Shown piece by piece: positions 34,071 through 42,584 of a stretch of DNA of 64,000 nt. The DNA is from Pedobacter rhodius. Its GTDB lineage: Bacteria > Bacteroidota > Bacteroidia > Sphingobacteriales > Sphingobacteriaceae. The stretch is taken from assembly GCF_027213645.1 (NCBI RefSeq), contig NZ_JAPWGL010000004.1, forward strand, positions 248,001-312,000, given 5' to 3'. The notes beneath the pieces are model-generated. The model was given only the letters and a program-made list of their open reading frames with translations. It ran no database searches and was not told the origin of the DNA. Position numbers and translations under genes: made by a program. Positions within the stretch are counted from its first letter, which is position 1. Each line of letters opens with the position of its first letter.

Positions 34071-37049
34071 TTAAATGCTCATTTTAAATATAATATCCAT
34101 TGTATCGACACTTGTTGAACAAACTTTTTTTAGTAAAGTTATTACCTCAGTTTTATAAGAGGAAAACTCATACAAATTAAATTTAGCTGTAAGGCTTTCA
34201 TCTTTAGGACTCTTTGTTTTGTATTGATCTAAGACCCATTCCAGCGCACTACGATTACCAATTTTGTATTCCCAAGCACTATTGGGTATACCACGGAGCT
34301 CGGTGTTCTCATCGATTGTTATTATTCCCGATATCTTATCTGCCTTAAGTTTTGTTCTGGGATTAGTTTTATTACCAGTTTGAACCTCCGCTAGCGGATA
34401 TAATTTGGCATTTTCATAATTTAATTGGATGGATATTAATGTTTTACCCCATGATTGCCACTTATAAAAATCCTCATATAATGGAATCTTAGGAAAGTCA
34501 CGTTGAAGGTTTAGTTCATATTTAGAGAGATAAATAGGAAAGTGAAGTATCCCATAGATGTATTCAAAGATTTCTTCTTTTGAAATAGATTTCAACTTAT
34601 AATGAGTAATAAATTTAGTTAATGCCCAATCTGAAATATTATCAATGCGGCCTTTTTCATCATAACGATAAAGCGGAAAACATTTTGTATCTCCAGTGTA
34701 GTGAAGATCGGGATAAGTATCAACTATAAGAAATCGAAAGTCAGATCCGTTCCCGTTAATACAAATTGCGATATTATTGTTACTACTAAAGAAATTTTGA
34801 TTATGGCTTATCACATCATTCAAAACCGAATTTAAAGCCAATATTTTTTTGGTGTAAGGTCTATAGTTACATTTAACAAAAGAAACGGATTTCTCGACAG
34901 CAAATATTTTTCGCGTTAATTTATTTTTTAAATCACGACTCCACTTGATTTCTTTTGCATATTTTTCAAAATTGCCTGCGTTAACACAATTGTTATAGAT
35001 CTTAATAAAATACTTGATTTTAGATTTTAGATTTTTCTCATTGAAATCATAAACCCACTCATCTCTATTAGTAGAAATTCCATTGGAAGCCAAATTAAAA
35101 ATCGACTTACTACCACCTTTAATGTACATCGGAAGCAATTTATCAAAGTCATTATCTGTGTTGTTCAGCCAGTTGCTATTTTTATCTGGATGAATATGAG
35201 TGAATGAGGCCGAGGAAATGGAATTTTCTGTAAACCATTGAAGTTTTTGCTCTTTTTTCCAGTTATCATCGAGTGCGGTATAAAAAATACTGCATTGTGC
35301 ACCCTTAACTCGGTTTTGTTTTTTGATCAAAAACATAACTGCAACACCAGTCTGAATTCCAAAAACGTTGTGAGTTGTACCAGCGATTTTAGGATTGGCT
35401 CTGACATCACTTATGGTATCTATAATATAAGCCTGGTCAAATTCTGTTTGAATAACTTTACGAAAACCATCAAAGGTTTTACTATCAATAAAACTCCGAT
35501 TTGTAACAAATGCAATAATTCCCTTATCTTGAATTCTATCGAAAGCCCATCTATAAAAGCGGGAATACATATCATAAACTTTTGTTTTTTGAGCTTTACT
35601 ATATTTTATGAAAGTATCTTTTATCCTTTTATCGATTTCTGGGTATTCCCTATTCTTATTGTTCTCATTCTCATTAACTTGATTTGCATTATATGGAGGA
35701 TTACCAATTATCACCGAAATCTTTCTAGTATTTTGTTTGATGATACGAAGGCTATTTTCTTGGGAAAATGGAGCAAATAGATTTGTTTGCTTCCCCATAA
35801 AAGTAAATCCCAAATTATCAAGAGTATCTACAAAGCATAGATTAGTAAATTCTTCATATTTACCCATTTTTTGGTTATAGGTAAACTCAATATTTAAATT
35901 ACTAATGTAATAAGGCAATATTGCGACTTCATTTGCGTGTAGCTCATTTTTATATTTAAACTCTAATTTATCTTTAGGAATATAATCTATTATATCGGTA
36001 ATAAATGTTCCTGTTCCAGTAGCGGGGTCCAGAATTTCAACACCTTGGTCGGATAAAAATTTATTAAAATGCTGATGTAATAAAAAATCTGAACCCTTAA
36101 TCATAAAATTAACGATTTCGTTTGGAGTATATACTACCCCTAAGCGATCAGCAGCTTTTGGATTATAGCTTTTATAAAAGGTTTCGTAAATTACCTTTAA
36201 AAATTTTTGCTTCTCATGATGATCAGCGATTCCAGCCGCGGCAGCATTAATCGCTTGATAATAATGTTGAACGCTTGATAGTGCCGTTTTTCTGACGGTA
36301 CCGATAAAAAAGGTATGAATTACCTTTTCTAATTCACGGGCAATATTATTTTCTCGATGAAATTGATTCTCATCAAATATTGTATTAAAGACATCCTCAG
36401 TTAAAATATGCTGGATAATCATCTCTCGCACATCGTCGGACGTCACATTGGGATTTATACTATCGTGACATATTTTTAAGAATTTTTTGCTGTATTTTTT
36501 AAACTCTTTATTAGATTTTTCTGCTTTCTCAATAATTTCTCTAATTGTCGCGGTAACTTTAGGAATATCCAATTTAAAAAGTTCAATTGCTTGACGAAAA
36601 TGCTTAACCTCTGGCCTTTCATAATTTATAAAATCAGTTAAAAGGTTGTGAAGAGCATTTGCATCTTTCATTGATACGCGACTTGTTTCTAGCCCGTTAT
36701 GAAAAAGAATTGCCGTCTTGCTATCTTCGAAAAGTATATTTTGAGTAGGGTATCCTTTACTGAACTTTTTCTGTACTTCTTCGTTTATATCGTCACTTTC
36801 ATCTTTACTTTCCCAATACCCCCAGTCTTGTCGCAACGAGTCTTTTAAAGTACCATCTGGCGTAACCTTTTTATTGCTATTATTCGCCTGAATACTCACT
36901 TCCGTTACTACCTTTAGACCCTTTCCTTGTGCGTATTCATTTAATAGATTATGGAAAGCACTCCTTATAGCAGTCTCTTTTTTTGTCCCACCAAAGTGAA
37001 TGATATCTTCTACTTCTTTTTGATAATTGTGAATAGCGAACAGGCTCAT
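34071..37049 (-). CDS. Single-chain restriction-modification enzyme (type ISP/IIG-like, no helicase)
   Basis: This 992-residue protein fuses three parts. An N-terminal nuclease-like domain has TPDGTLKDS and GYWESKDES (D...E-S-K). An N6-adenine methyltransferase follows with motif I DPATGTGTF (about residue 340) and motif IV NPPY (about 446). The C-terminal region resembles the specificity domain of type ISP enzymes (YELNLQRDFPKIPLYEDFYKW). The family's SF2 helicase is absent, and length fits the shorter type IIG plan. Methylation and cleavage come from one chain, so no separate gene is needed. It is convergent with the SMC operon. Confidence 0.85.
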   Translation of the reverse strand: MSLFAIHNYQKEVEDIIHFGGTKKETAIRSAFHNLLNEYAQGKGLKVVTEVSIQANNSNKKVTPDGTLKDSLRQDWGYWESKDESDDINEEVQKKFSKGYPTQNILFEDSKTAILFHNGLETSRVSMKDANALHNLLTDFINYERPEVKHFRQAIELFKLDIPKVTATIREIIEKAEKSNKEFKKYSKKFLKICHDSINPNVTSDDVREMIIQHILTEDVFNTIFDENQFHRENNIARELEKVIHTFFIGTVRKTALSSVQHYYQAINAAAAGIADHHEKQKFLKVIYETFYKSYNPKAADRLGVVYTPNEIVNFMIKGSDFLLHQHFNKFLSDQGVEILDPATGTGTFITDIIDYIPKDKLEFKYKNELHANEVAILPYYISNLNIEFTYNQKMGKYEEFTNLCFVDTLDNLGFTFMGKQTNLFAPFSQENSLRIIKQNTRKISVIIGNPPYNANQVNENENNKNREYPEIDKRIKDTFIKYSKAQKTKVYDMYSRFYRWAFDRIQDKGIIAFVTNRSFIDSKTFDGFRKVIQTEFDQAYIIDTISDVRANPKIAGTTHNVFGIQTGVAVMFLIKKQNRVKGAQCSIFYTALDDNWKKEQKLQWFTENSISSASFTHIHPDKNSNWLNNTDNDFDKLLPMYIKGGSKSIFNLASNGISTNRDEWVYDFNEKNLKSKIKYFIKIYNNCVNAGNFEKYAKEIKWSRDLKNKLTRKIFAVEKSVSFVKCNYRPYTKKILALNSVLNDVISHNQNFFSSNNNIAICINGNGSDFRFLIVDTYPDLHYTGDTKCFPLYRYDEKGRIDNISDWALTKFITHYKLKSISKEEIFEYIYGILHFPIYLSKYELNLQRDFPKIPLYEDFYKWQSWGKTLISIQLNYENAKLYPLAEVQTGNKTNPRTKLKADKISGIITIDENTELRGIPNSAWEYKIGNRSALEWVLDQYKTKSPKDESLTAKFNLYEFSSYKTEVITLLKKVCSTSVDTMDIIFKMSI

Positions 37050-37325
37050 TGAGATTATAAATATGAGTGAAAGATACTTGTTGTCGCTAGCATTTGCAAT
37101 TTATGTATGTATATTAATTCATTTGCCAGCCCTAAGTTTCACTTTGTATTAAATTAAACTTAAATTGTAATGCGCTATTTTGTTATAGCTTCAAAGCTGA
37201 TGATAGAATATTTCAATATCCCTATAACATCATCAACATAAACCGTTTTTAATAGACCCTTTCGTGAAAATAGGAATTTCTCTCGAACCCCTTGTAATTA
37301 AAACGCTTAAAACTAAGTAAAATTC

Positions 37326-37426
37326 GTGCAACGGTATCAAATATTAGTTGTGCACATTGGGAACCGAAAAACAACTTGTGCAATTTCTGTGCAAATGTCA
37401 CCGCAAATTAACCGAATTAGAGTGCA
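37326..37426 (+). repeat. Five GTGCA words in 101 bases
   Basis: GTGCA occurs at 37326, 37350, 37378, 37389 and 37422. Three share a longer core near TTGTGCA(C/A)ATT. The cluster lies in the spacer 37050-37487 between the restriction enzyme start and the end of the receiver gene, where I see no gene. It could be iteron-like protein-binding sites or arm-type recombinase sites. Confidence 0.3.
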
Positions 37427-37487
37427 TAACTTATTTAGAAAGCCTTCATCCTTAAAACCCTCTGCTTACAGGAAATCGGGCCAGGTA

Positions 37488-37898
37488 TTACAAATTCAGT
37501 TTCCCGAAGGTCGTCGCTCCAGTTTGGTGAACCTCCAAGAGGGCGTGTTTGATATTCTTGTAGTCGATAATTTTATGTAAAAAGCATACAGCGCCAGCTT
37601 TCTTTGCCTCCTCTATGTAAAAGTTTTCTATCTCTGAAGTTAGGACAATCACTTTCGCGTGGGGCCATTTCTTCAAAATTTCTTTTGTCAACTCAAGACC
37701 ATTCAATTTGGGCATGCGCAGGTCCGTTAAAAACAAATCAGGCAAAGTCGAGCAATTTTCTGAGAAAGTAAGAAGCTCTCTGCCATCACTAAAAGCGCCA
37801 ATGACATCAAAGCCACTTTCGACCAACATTTCTACCATTGGTTCCCGAAACCAGCGCTCATCTTCCGCATAGGCGAGAGTTATTTTATTTGCACTCAT
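37488..37898 (-). CDS. Stand-alone receiver (REC) protein
   Basis: This 136-residue single-domain response regulator has acidic pocket Glu-Asp in AYAEDERWF, phospho-acceptor Asp in LTDLRMPKLNG, Thr in VIVLTSE and Lys in CFLHKII. No output domain is present, so it would act by protein contact, as CheY does. No kinase is adjacent. Its partner cannot be deduced from the window. Confidence 0.9.
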   Translation of the reverse strand: MSANKITLAYAEDERWFREPMVEMLVESGFDVIGAFSDGRELLTFSENCSTLPDLFLTDLRMPKLNGLELTKEILKKWPHAKVIVLTSEIENFYIEEAKKAGAVCFLHKIIDYKNIKHALLEVHQTGATTFGKLNL

Positions 37899-38934
37899 AA
37901 CATTATTTTCCTACCACTATATTTCCTCGGAAAGCTTTTCTCAATATACAAAAATAAAATTATAGGGTTGAAAAGAAAGCTTTTATTGGCTCAAGAATAT
38001 ATTTTGGCTAGCGCAAAGCTTCTCTCAGAATATTTTCGTCAAAAGTATTGGTGTTCTCTGCAGTTAAGGAAATACAATTATCGCCTGCGGTCTCTGCGTC
38101 TAACCTTTTTACTAAAATCAGGATAAATTATTACCACTTCTGATAAAAATAGCTATTCCAATACCCCCACCTGCCAAGAAAATATTGATGTTACACGCCA
38201 ATCTTCAACCAGAAGTCTTTAGTTAAGGAAACTTTTAAGAAGCCTGCTTCTAAAGTTTGTAAGTCTCACCTTTTTGATAAGGTTTCGAAGTCGACCAATT
38301 AAAAAGTGAGATAACATTGGTGATGAGGATTTTGATTCCATATAATGGAATGCTATCTTAGCCTTGAGAGCGTTAATTTAGATATCGGGGATATGGACAC
38401 CGTTCAGTCCCCGTGTCTATTTCTAAACTCATTGCACATCTTGCCTTAGTGAACGCTAGTTTCATTTAGTTCAATTACTATTTTTCTGAAAAATGCTAAT
38501 CCCACGGTATGGCGGCTATCGTGAATTGTTCACAAGAAAATGACTGGAACTTTTTTCCGTTTTGCACCAGTTACCTTTCTCCCAGATTAAATAAAAAGCC
38601 CTCGTTTTCGCTTTCAATTACAAATACTATTTTATCTTTTAGAAATGCCTTTCTCGTATAGCGCTTTCACCCAACACGGTCAGATGGAAATCGGTTTCTA
38701 ATTTCCAAAACGAAACGATTCGAAGCATTCTGCACCAGGCGTAAAAGTACTGCGAAAATATAATGTTCTTTAATCCGGTTCGGTTGAAATGATCATCGCT
38801 TAAACACTTAAGCGTGGGACAGTTACAGAACGAAACAAAAAAAAACGGCAGCCCTAAAATATATTTTAGATAAACCTAAATTTATTTTTAGTCTTTTCTG
38901 TTTTTATTATTAGATTTACAAAAAATCAGATAAC
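37899..38934. other. Gene-poor kilobase upstream of the di-heme operon
   Basis: No frame here has a credible protein. Two perfect hairpins are present: TGGAAAT/ATTTCCA (38685-38707) and CGCTTAA/TTAAGCG (38797-38814). GACAC and GTGTC also pair around 38396-38420. The last 80 bases hold the tandem operator sites of the next operon. No tRNA fold was recognised by eye. Confidence 0.5.
38854..38891 (+). promoter_or_regulatory. Tandem palindromic operators upstream of di-heme operon
   Basis: CTAAAATATATTTTAG (38854-38869) is a perfect 16-bp palindrome. Twenty-two bases on, CTAAATTTATTTTTAG (38876-38891) is an imperfect copy. Two sites two helical turns apart fit a dimeric regulator binding on one DNA face. 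The site begins 81 bases before the start codon. A metal-responsive repressor is an attractive but unproven reader. Confidence 0.5.
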
Positions 38935-40137
38935 ATGCAGAAAAGATTACCCATTGTCCTGCTTTCACTTATGAGCCTAGTTGCTATAATGGTGTCCTGT
39001 GAGAAGATAATCCCTTCTTCTCCAAAAGAGGATGAAATTCTTGATGGCCCGGTGGAAGGACTCAGCTATGACCAGCTCAGACGTTTCGCTTTGGGAGATG
39101 CGGCCTTTAACAATGAGATATTTACTCCTGCGAATGGCCTTGGTCCTGGCTTTGTTGCAACCAGCTGCGGAAGCTGCCATGCTGGAGACGGCAAAGGCCA
39201 TCCCTTTACTACGCTGGTCCGTTTCGGGCAGACCGATGAGACAGGCAATAAATTTTTGGACCAGGGAGGCCCACAACTGCAGAACAGGGCTATTCCCGGG
39301 TACAAACCTGAGCAAATCCCAGCAGACGCCAGCTTTTCAAAATTTACACCGCCTGCCAATACCGGCCTTGGCTTTCTCGAACTGGTAGCTGATGCAGATA
39401 TACTAGCTATGGCTGACCCCCAGGATCTGGATAATGACGGCATTTCTGGTGTCCCAAATTACGCAGTGCTTCCGTCATATGTTCAGGCCTTTAACAACGC
39501 TATTGCACTGAAGGGAAAATATATCCATCGTTTTGGAAAAAAGGCGGCAGCATATAACCTGCTCCACCAGACTGTTAATGCCTACAACCAGGATATCGGG
39601 ATAACTTCAAGCTTTGATCCTGTGGATGCCTATACGCGGATGGTGATTGATCCTGAAATTTCCACACTTACAGTGAATAACGTGGTGTTTTATCTACAGA
39701 CGCTAAAAGCGCCCATACAGCGCGATGCCGGAAATGCCGAAGTTGAAACCGGCAGGAAACTGTTCGAAAAGATCAACTGTTCAGGCTGTCACAAGCCTAC
39801 CCTAAAAACAGTTTTTTCCCCAGTGGTTGCTCTATCCAACAAAGAATTCCATCCCTATACCGACCTGCTGCTTCACGATATGGGACCTGGGCTGGACGAT
39901 GGTTATACGGAAGGATCGGCTAAGACCTTCGAATGGAGGACCCCGCCCCTATGGGGACTGGGACTTTCGATGAATTCACAGGGTGGATCTTATCATCTGC
40001 TGCATGACGGAAGGGCAAAAAGCATCGAAGAGGCGGTAACCCTTCATGGAGGAGAGGCATCTGCAAGCCGCAACAGGTTCAACCAGCTGTCTGGGGCAGA
40101 AAGAAATGCCATGCTGAGATTTTTAGAATCACTATAG
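38935..40137 (+). CDS. Di-heme oxidoreductase (DUF1111/DHOR-like) lipoprotein
   Basis: This 400-residue exported lipoprotein has a signal peptide and lipobox IMVSC with Cys22. Two c-type heme sites are CGSCH (about residue 78) and CSGCH (about 283). The middle (DPQDLDNDGISGVPN) and end (LWGLGLSMNSQGGSYHLLHDGRAKSIEEA) are typical of the DUF1111 or thiol-oxidoreductase family, relatives of cytochrome c peroxidase and MauG. The reaction of this family is not settled. It leads an operon with a Rieske protein and a porin, which suggests outer-membrane or periplasmic redox chemistry. Confidence 0.92.
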   Translation: MQKRLPIVLLSLMSLVAIMVSCEKIIPSSPKEDEILDGPVEGLSYDQLRRFALGDAAFNNEIFTPANGLGPGFVATSCGSCHAGDGKGHPFTTLVRFGQTDETGNKFLDQGGPQLQNRAIPGYKPEQIPADASFSKFTPPANTGLGFLELVADADILAMADPQDLDNDGISGVPNYAVLPSYVQAFNNAIALKGKYIHRFGKKAAAYNLLHQTVNAYNQDIGITSSFDPVDAYTRMVIDPEISTLTVNNVVFYLQTLKAPIQRDAGNAEVETGRKLFEKINCSGCHKPTLKTVFSPVVALSNKEFHPYTDLLLHDMGPGLDDGYTEGSAKTFEWRTPPLWGLGLSMNSQGGSYHLLHDGRAKSIEEAVTLHGGEASASRNRFNQLSGAERNAMLRFLESL

Positions 40138-40139
40138 AA

Positions 40140-40586
40140 ATGAAAAGAAAAGATTTTATAAAAGGCTGTGGAATGGCCTGCCTTGGAGGCCTTGGGATCA
40201 CCACGTTGATCAGTGGATGCAGCAGCCTGGTGCCGGCGACGGGCGAGATTGCAGGGGATAACCTGGTCGTAGAAATGAAGGACTTTGAAATCAGACAGGA
40301 AAAAAATGTCCAGTTCAAAAGATACATTGTAGTCAGCAATGACCTGCTCCGATATCCCATCTGTATCTACCGGCATGATGAACTGAATTATTCTGCACTA
40401 TGGATGCAGTGCACCCACCAGGGAACCGAGCTCCAGGCTTTCGGAGACAGGCTTCAATGTCCGGCCCATGGAAGTGAATTTGACAATAAGGGCAGAATGA
40501 CAAATGGTCCGGCAGAAGCAAACTTAAGAACTTTCCCCATTACCATAGAAAAAACCAGGATCAAAATTTCACTGAAGGCAGTATGA
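40140..40586 (+). CDS. Rieske-type [2Fe-2S] lipoprotein
   Basis: The 148-residue protein has an N-terminal twin-basic start (MKRKDF) and a lipobox ending at Cys27 (LISGC). The Rieske cluster ligands are Cys91 and His93 in CTHQGTEL and Cys107 and His110 in CPAHGSEF. This is the small single-domain type that transfers electrons in the periplasm. It follows the di-heme gene by 2 bases and overlaps the porin start by 4, so the three work in one transcript; it may pass electrons to or from the hemes. Confidence 0.92.
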   Translation: MKRKDFIKGCGMACLGGLGITTLISGCSSLVPATGEIAGDNLVVEMKDFEIRQEKNVQFKRYIVVSNDLLRYPICIYRHDELNYSALWMQCTHQGTELQAFGDRLQCPAHGSEFDNKGRMTNGPAEANLRTFPITIEKTRIKISLKAV

Positions 40587-41809
40587 AAAAACTCTTTACG
40601 CTTATCATATCTATTGGTATCGGTCAGATGGCTTTTGCCCAGATCGACCCGAAACTTTTAAGGGCCAAACCCAGTGATACAGCAAAAAACTCACTCAACA
40701 TGGATGCAGTTTATGAACGGCCTTTTATTGCCGTGGGAAAACTTCCGGTATCAGTGGGCGGGTATATGGAAGCCAACTGGCAGTATCAGGGTACAGACGG
40801 GATCTCTGAAGGACAGCAGTTCCAGTTCAGAAGGATGACGCTATTTGTAGCCTCAACCATTTCCAAGCGCATCAAGTTCCTTTCCGAGATCGAATTTGAA
40901 CCTGCTGAAAAAGAAATAGCGGTTGAATTTGCTGCGCTGGATCTGGAACTGCACCCCTTGCTTAATTTAAGGGGTGGAATGATATTAAATCCCATTGGTG
41001 CATTCAACCAGAACCATGACGGTCCTAAATGGGAATTCACCGACCGTCCGATCGCCATGACACAGATGCTGCCTGCAACCTGGAGCAGTGCAGGATTCGG
41101 GATTTATGGCAAGAACTATAGCGGTGACTGGATGCTGGGCTACGAGTTATATGCCACAAGCAGCTTTGACGATTCCATTATTGCAAACCCTGAAAACAGA
41201 ACCTCTCTGGCTGCCTCAAAAAGGAATCCGGAAAGGTTTGAAGAAATTGCAAGCGGGCAGCCGCTTCTAACGGGAAAGGTTGCGGTACGCAGGAACAATA
41301 TAGGCGAACTCGGCGTATCCTATATGGGAGGTGTTTACAATAAATGGCAGTCGGACGGAATTGTTATCGATGACAAACGCAGGTTAAATGTTTTCGCCAT
41401 AGACTTTAACACTACACTTCCCAAACTTAAGACCTTCATCACCGCTGAGTGGGCATGGATCAGGGTAGATGTTCCCGACACCTATTCCCAGCAGTTCGGG
41501 AGCCGTCAGATGGGCGGATATATAGATATTGTTCAACCTGTGATCAAAAAAACGATTCTGGGCTGGCAGCATTCTGTTGTAAGTTTAGCCTGCAGGGTAG
41601 AGTATGTGGACTGGAATGTAGGGAAGTTCAGGGAGACCGGCGGGAATATTGGTGATGAACTTTTCAGCGTAATGCCCGGCATCAGTTTCAGGCCAAGGCA
41701 ACAAACCGTGCTGAGGTTTTCCTACCGAAAACAGTGGCAGAAGGATATCCTTGGAAACCCGCCTGCCAGAACCGGAGCGGTGCAGTTCGGGGTGTCAACC
41801 TATTTTTAA
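40583..41809 (+). CDS. Outer membrane porin-like protein
   Basis: This 408-residue protein has a clear signal peptide (ending AFAQ) and an alternating strand pattern of a beta-barrel. It resembles phosphate-selective porin O/P-like proteins (SVGGYMEANWQYQ, EIEFEPAEKEIAVEFAALDLEL, LNPIGAFNQNHDGPKWEFTDRP). The substrate is unknown. The gene context with a di-heme protein and a Rieske protein points to an electron-transfer or metal-linked function rather than phosphate uptake (inference). Confidence 0.85.
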   Translation: MKKLFTLIISIGIGQMAFAQIDPKLLRAKPSDTAKNSLNMDAVYERPFIAVGKLPVSVGGYMEANWQYQGTDGISEGQQFQFRRMTLFVASTISKRIKFLSEIEFEPAEKEIAVEFAALDLELHPLLNLRGGMILNPIGAFNQNHDGPKWEFTDRPIAMTQMLPATWSSAGFGIYGKNYSGDWMLGYELYATSSFDDSIIANPENRTSLAASKRNPERFEEIASGQPLLTGKVAVRRNNIGELGVSYMGGVYNKWQSDGIVIDDKRRLNVFAIDFNTTLPKLKTFITAEWAWIRVDVPDTYSQQFGSRQMGGYIDIVQPVIKKTILGWQHSVVSLACRVEYVDWNVGKFRETGGNIGDELFSVMPGISFRPRQQTVLRFSYRKQWQKDILGNPPARTGAVQFGVSTYF

Positions 41810-41875
41810 TGATACCAGCCAGGATAAAAGCGACAAGAAGCCTAAGAGTATATCCCATTCATTGTCCAAATCCAT

Positions 41876-42577
41876 TTAGGGTGTTTGGCCTGATTTATTT
41901 TTTATGCGTTCCCGCACCAAATGGATATTATTTTGCTTTCCCTGCGAGAGCATAGACTTGCAATAAGGCGTAAAAAAACGGTGGGCTGATAGAAATGCAA
42001 GTGTTTCTTTATCCCAATGGCTTAGGTCCACATCTGCCCTTTTCTGCATTTCGCGCGCAACCTTTGCATCGGTGATGAGAAATTCCTCATTGCCCAGGTT
42101 ATAGGTATCCGCATCACAGATAATTTCTTCAAGGATATTGCTAGGGCTATGTGGAATGGAGGTGGAGAGTATGCAGCGGCCGATGGCGGAAATGATATCC
42201 GGTGCAATCCCTTTATCTGAAAGAAACTCTTCCATCAGCCGCACGCTTCGATGCTCATGGCCGGCAGGAGGCCCAGTTAGCTGCCCGGTGTCATGAAACC
42301 ATGCGGCAGAGAAAAGTATGAATTCCTGAAGGTCATCCAGGCGAAAATTGGAAGCGATTTCCTGGGTCCTTTTGACCACAAGTCTGGTATGATCCAGATC
42401 GTGGTATGCCAGGTCAGCCTGCCAGTGCTCCTCAAAAAGATAGCTTACATAAGCTTGAACATCTCCTATAAGCATACTGAAGATGTTTCTGCGCCTGCGC
42501 TTAAAAAAGTATTTACCTGTTAGCAGGATCACAGACCCCGCTAGCACACAGATCAATAATAACTGATAATAATTCAT
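41876..42577 (-). CDS. HD-domain phosphohydrolase with N-terminal membrane anchor
   Basis: This 233-residue protein has one membrane helix (residues 6-25, LLLICVLAGSVILLTGKYFF) and a basic stop. A cytoplasmic HD domain follows, with metal ligands in YHDLDHTRLV, WFHDTGQ, HEHRS and CDADTYNLG. HD domains remove phosphate from nucleotides. It is the last gene of a nine-gene transcript, 7 bases after the sulfatase-type enzyme. The real substrate is unknown. Confidence 0.85.
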   Translation of the reverse strand: MNYYQLLLICVLAGSVILLTGKYFFKRRRRNIFSMLIGDVQAYVSYLFEEHWQADLAYHDLDHTRLVVKRTQEIASNFRLDDLQEFILFSAAWFHDTGQLTGPPAGHEHRSVRLMEEFLSDKGIAPDIISAIGRCILSTSIPHSPSNILEEIICDADTYNLGNEEFLITDAKVAREMQKRADVDLSHWDKETLAFLSAHRFFTPYCKSMLSQGKQNNIHLVRERIKNKSGQTP

Positions 42578-42584
42578 AATATTC

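Noticed and set aside
35238..35780. 180-residue plus-strand frame opposite the restriction-modification gene
   Set aside because: It overlaps the methyltransferase motif NPPY on the other strand and has no protein pattern of its own.
37326..37580. 84-residue plus-strand frame over the GTGCA cluster
   Set aside because: It runs into the receiver gene on the other strand and has no family pattern.
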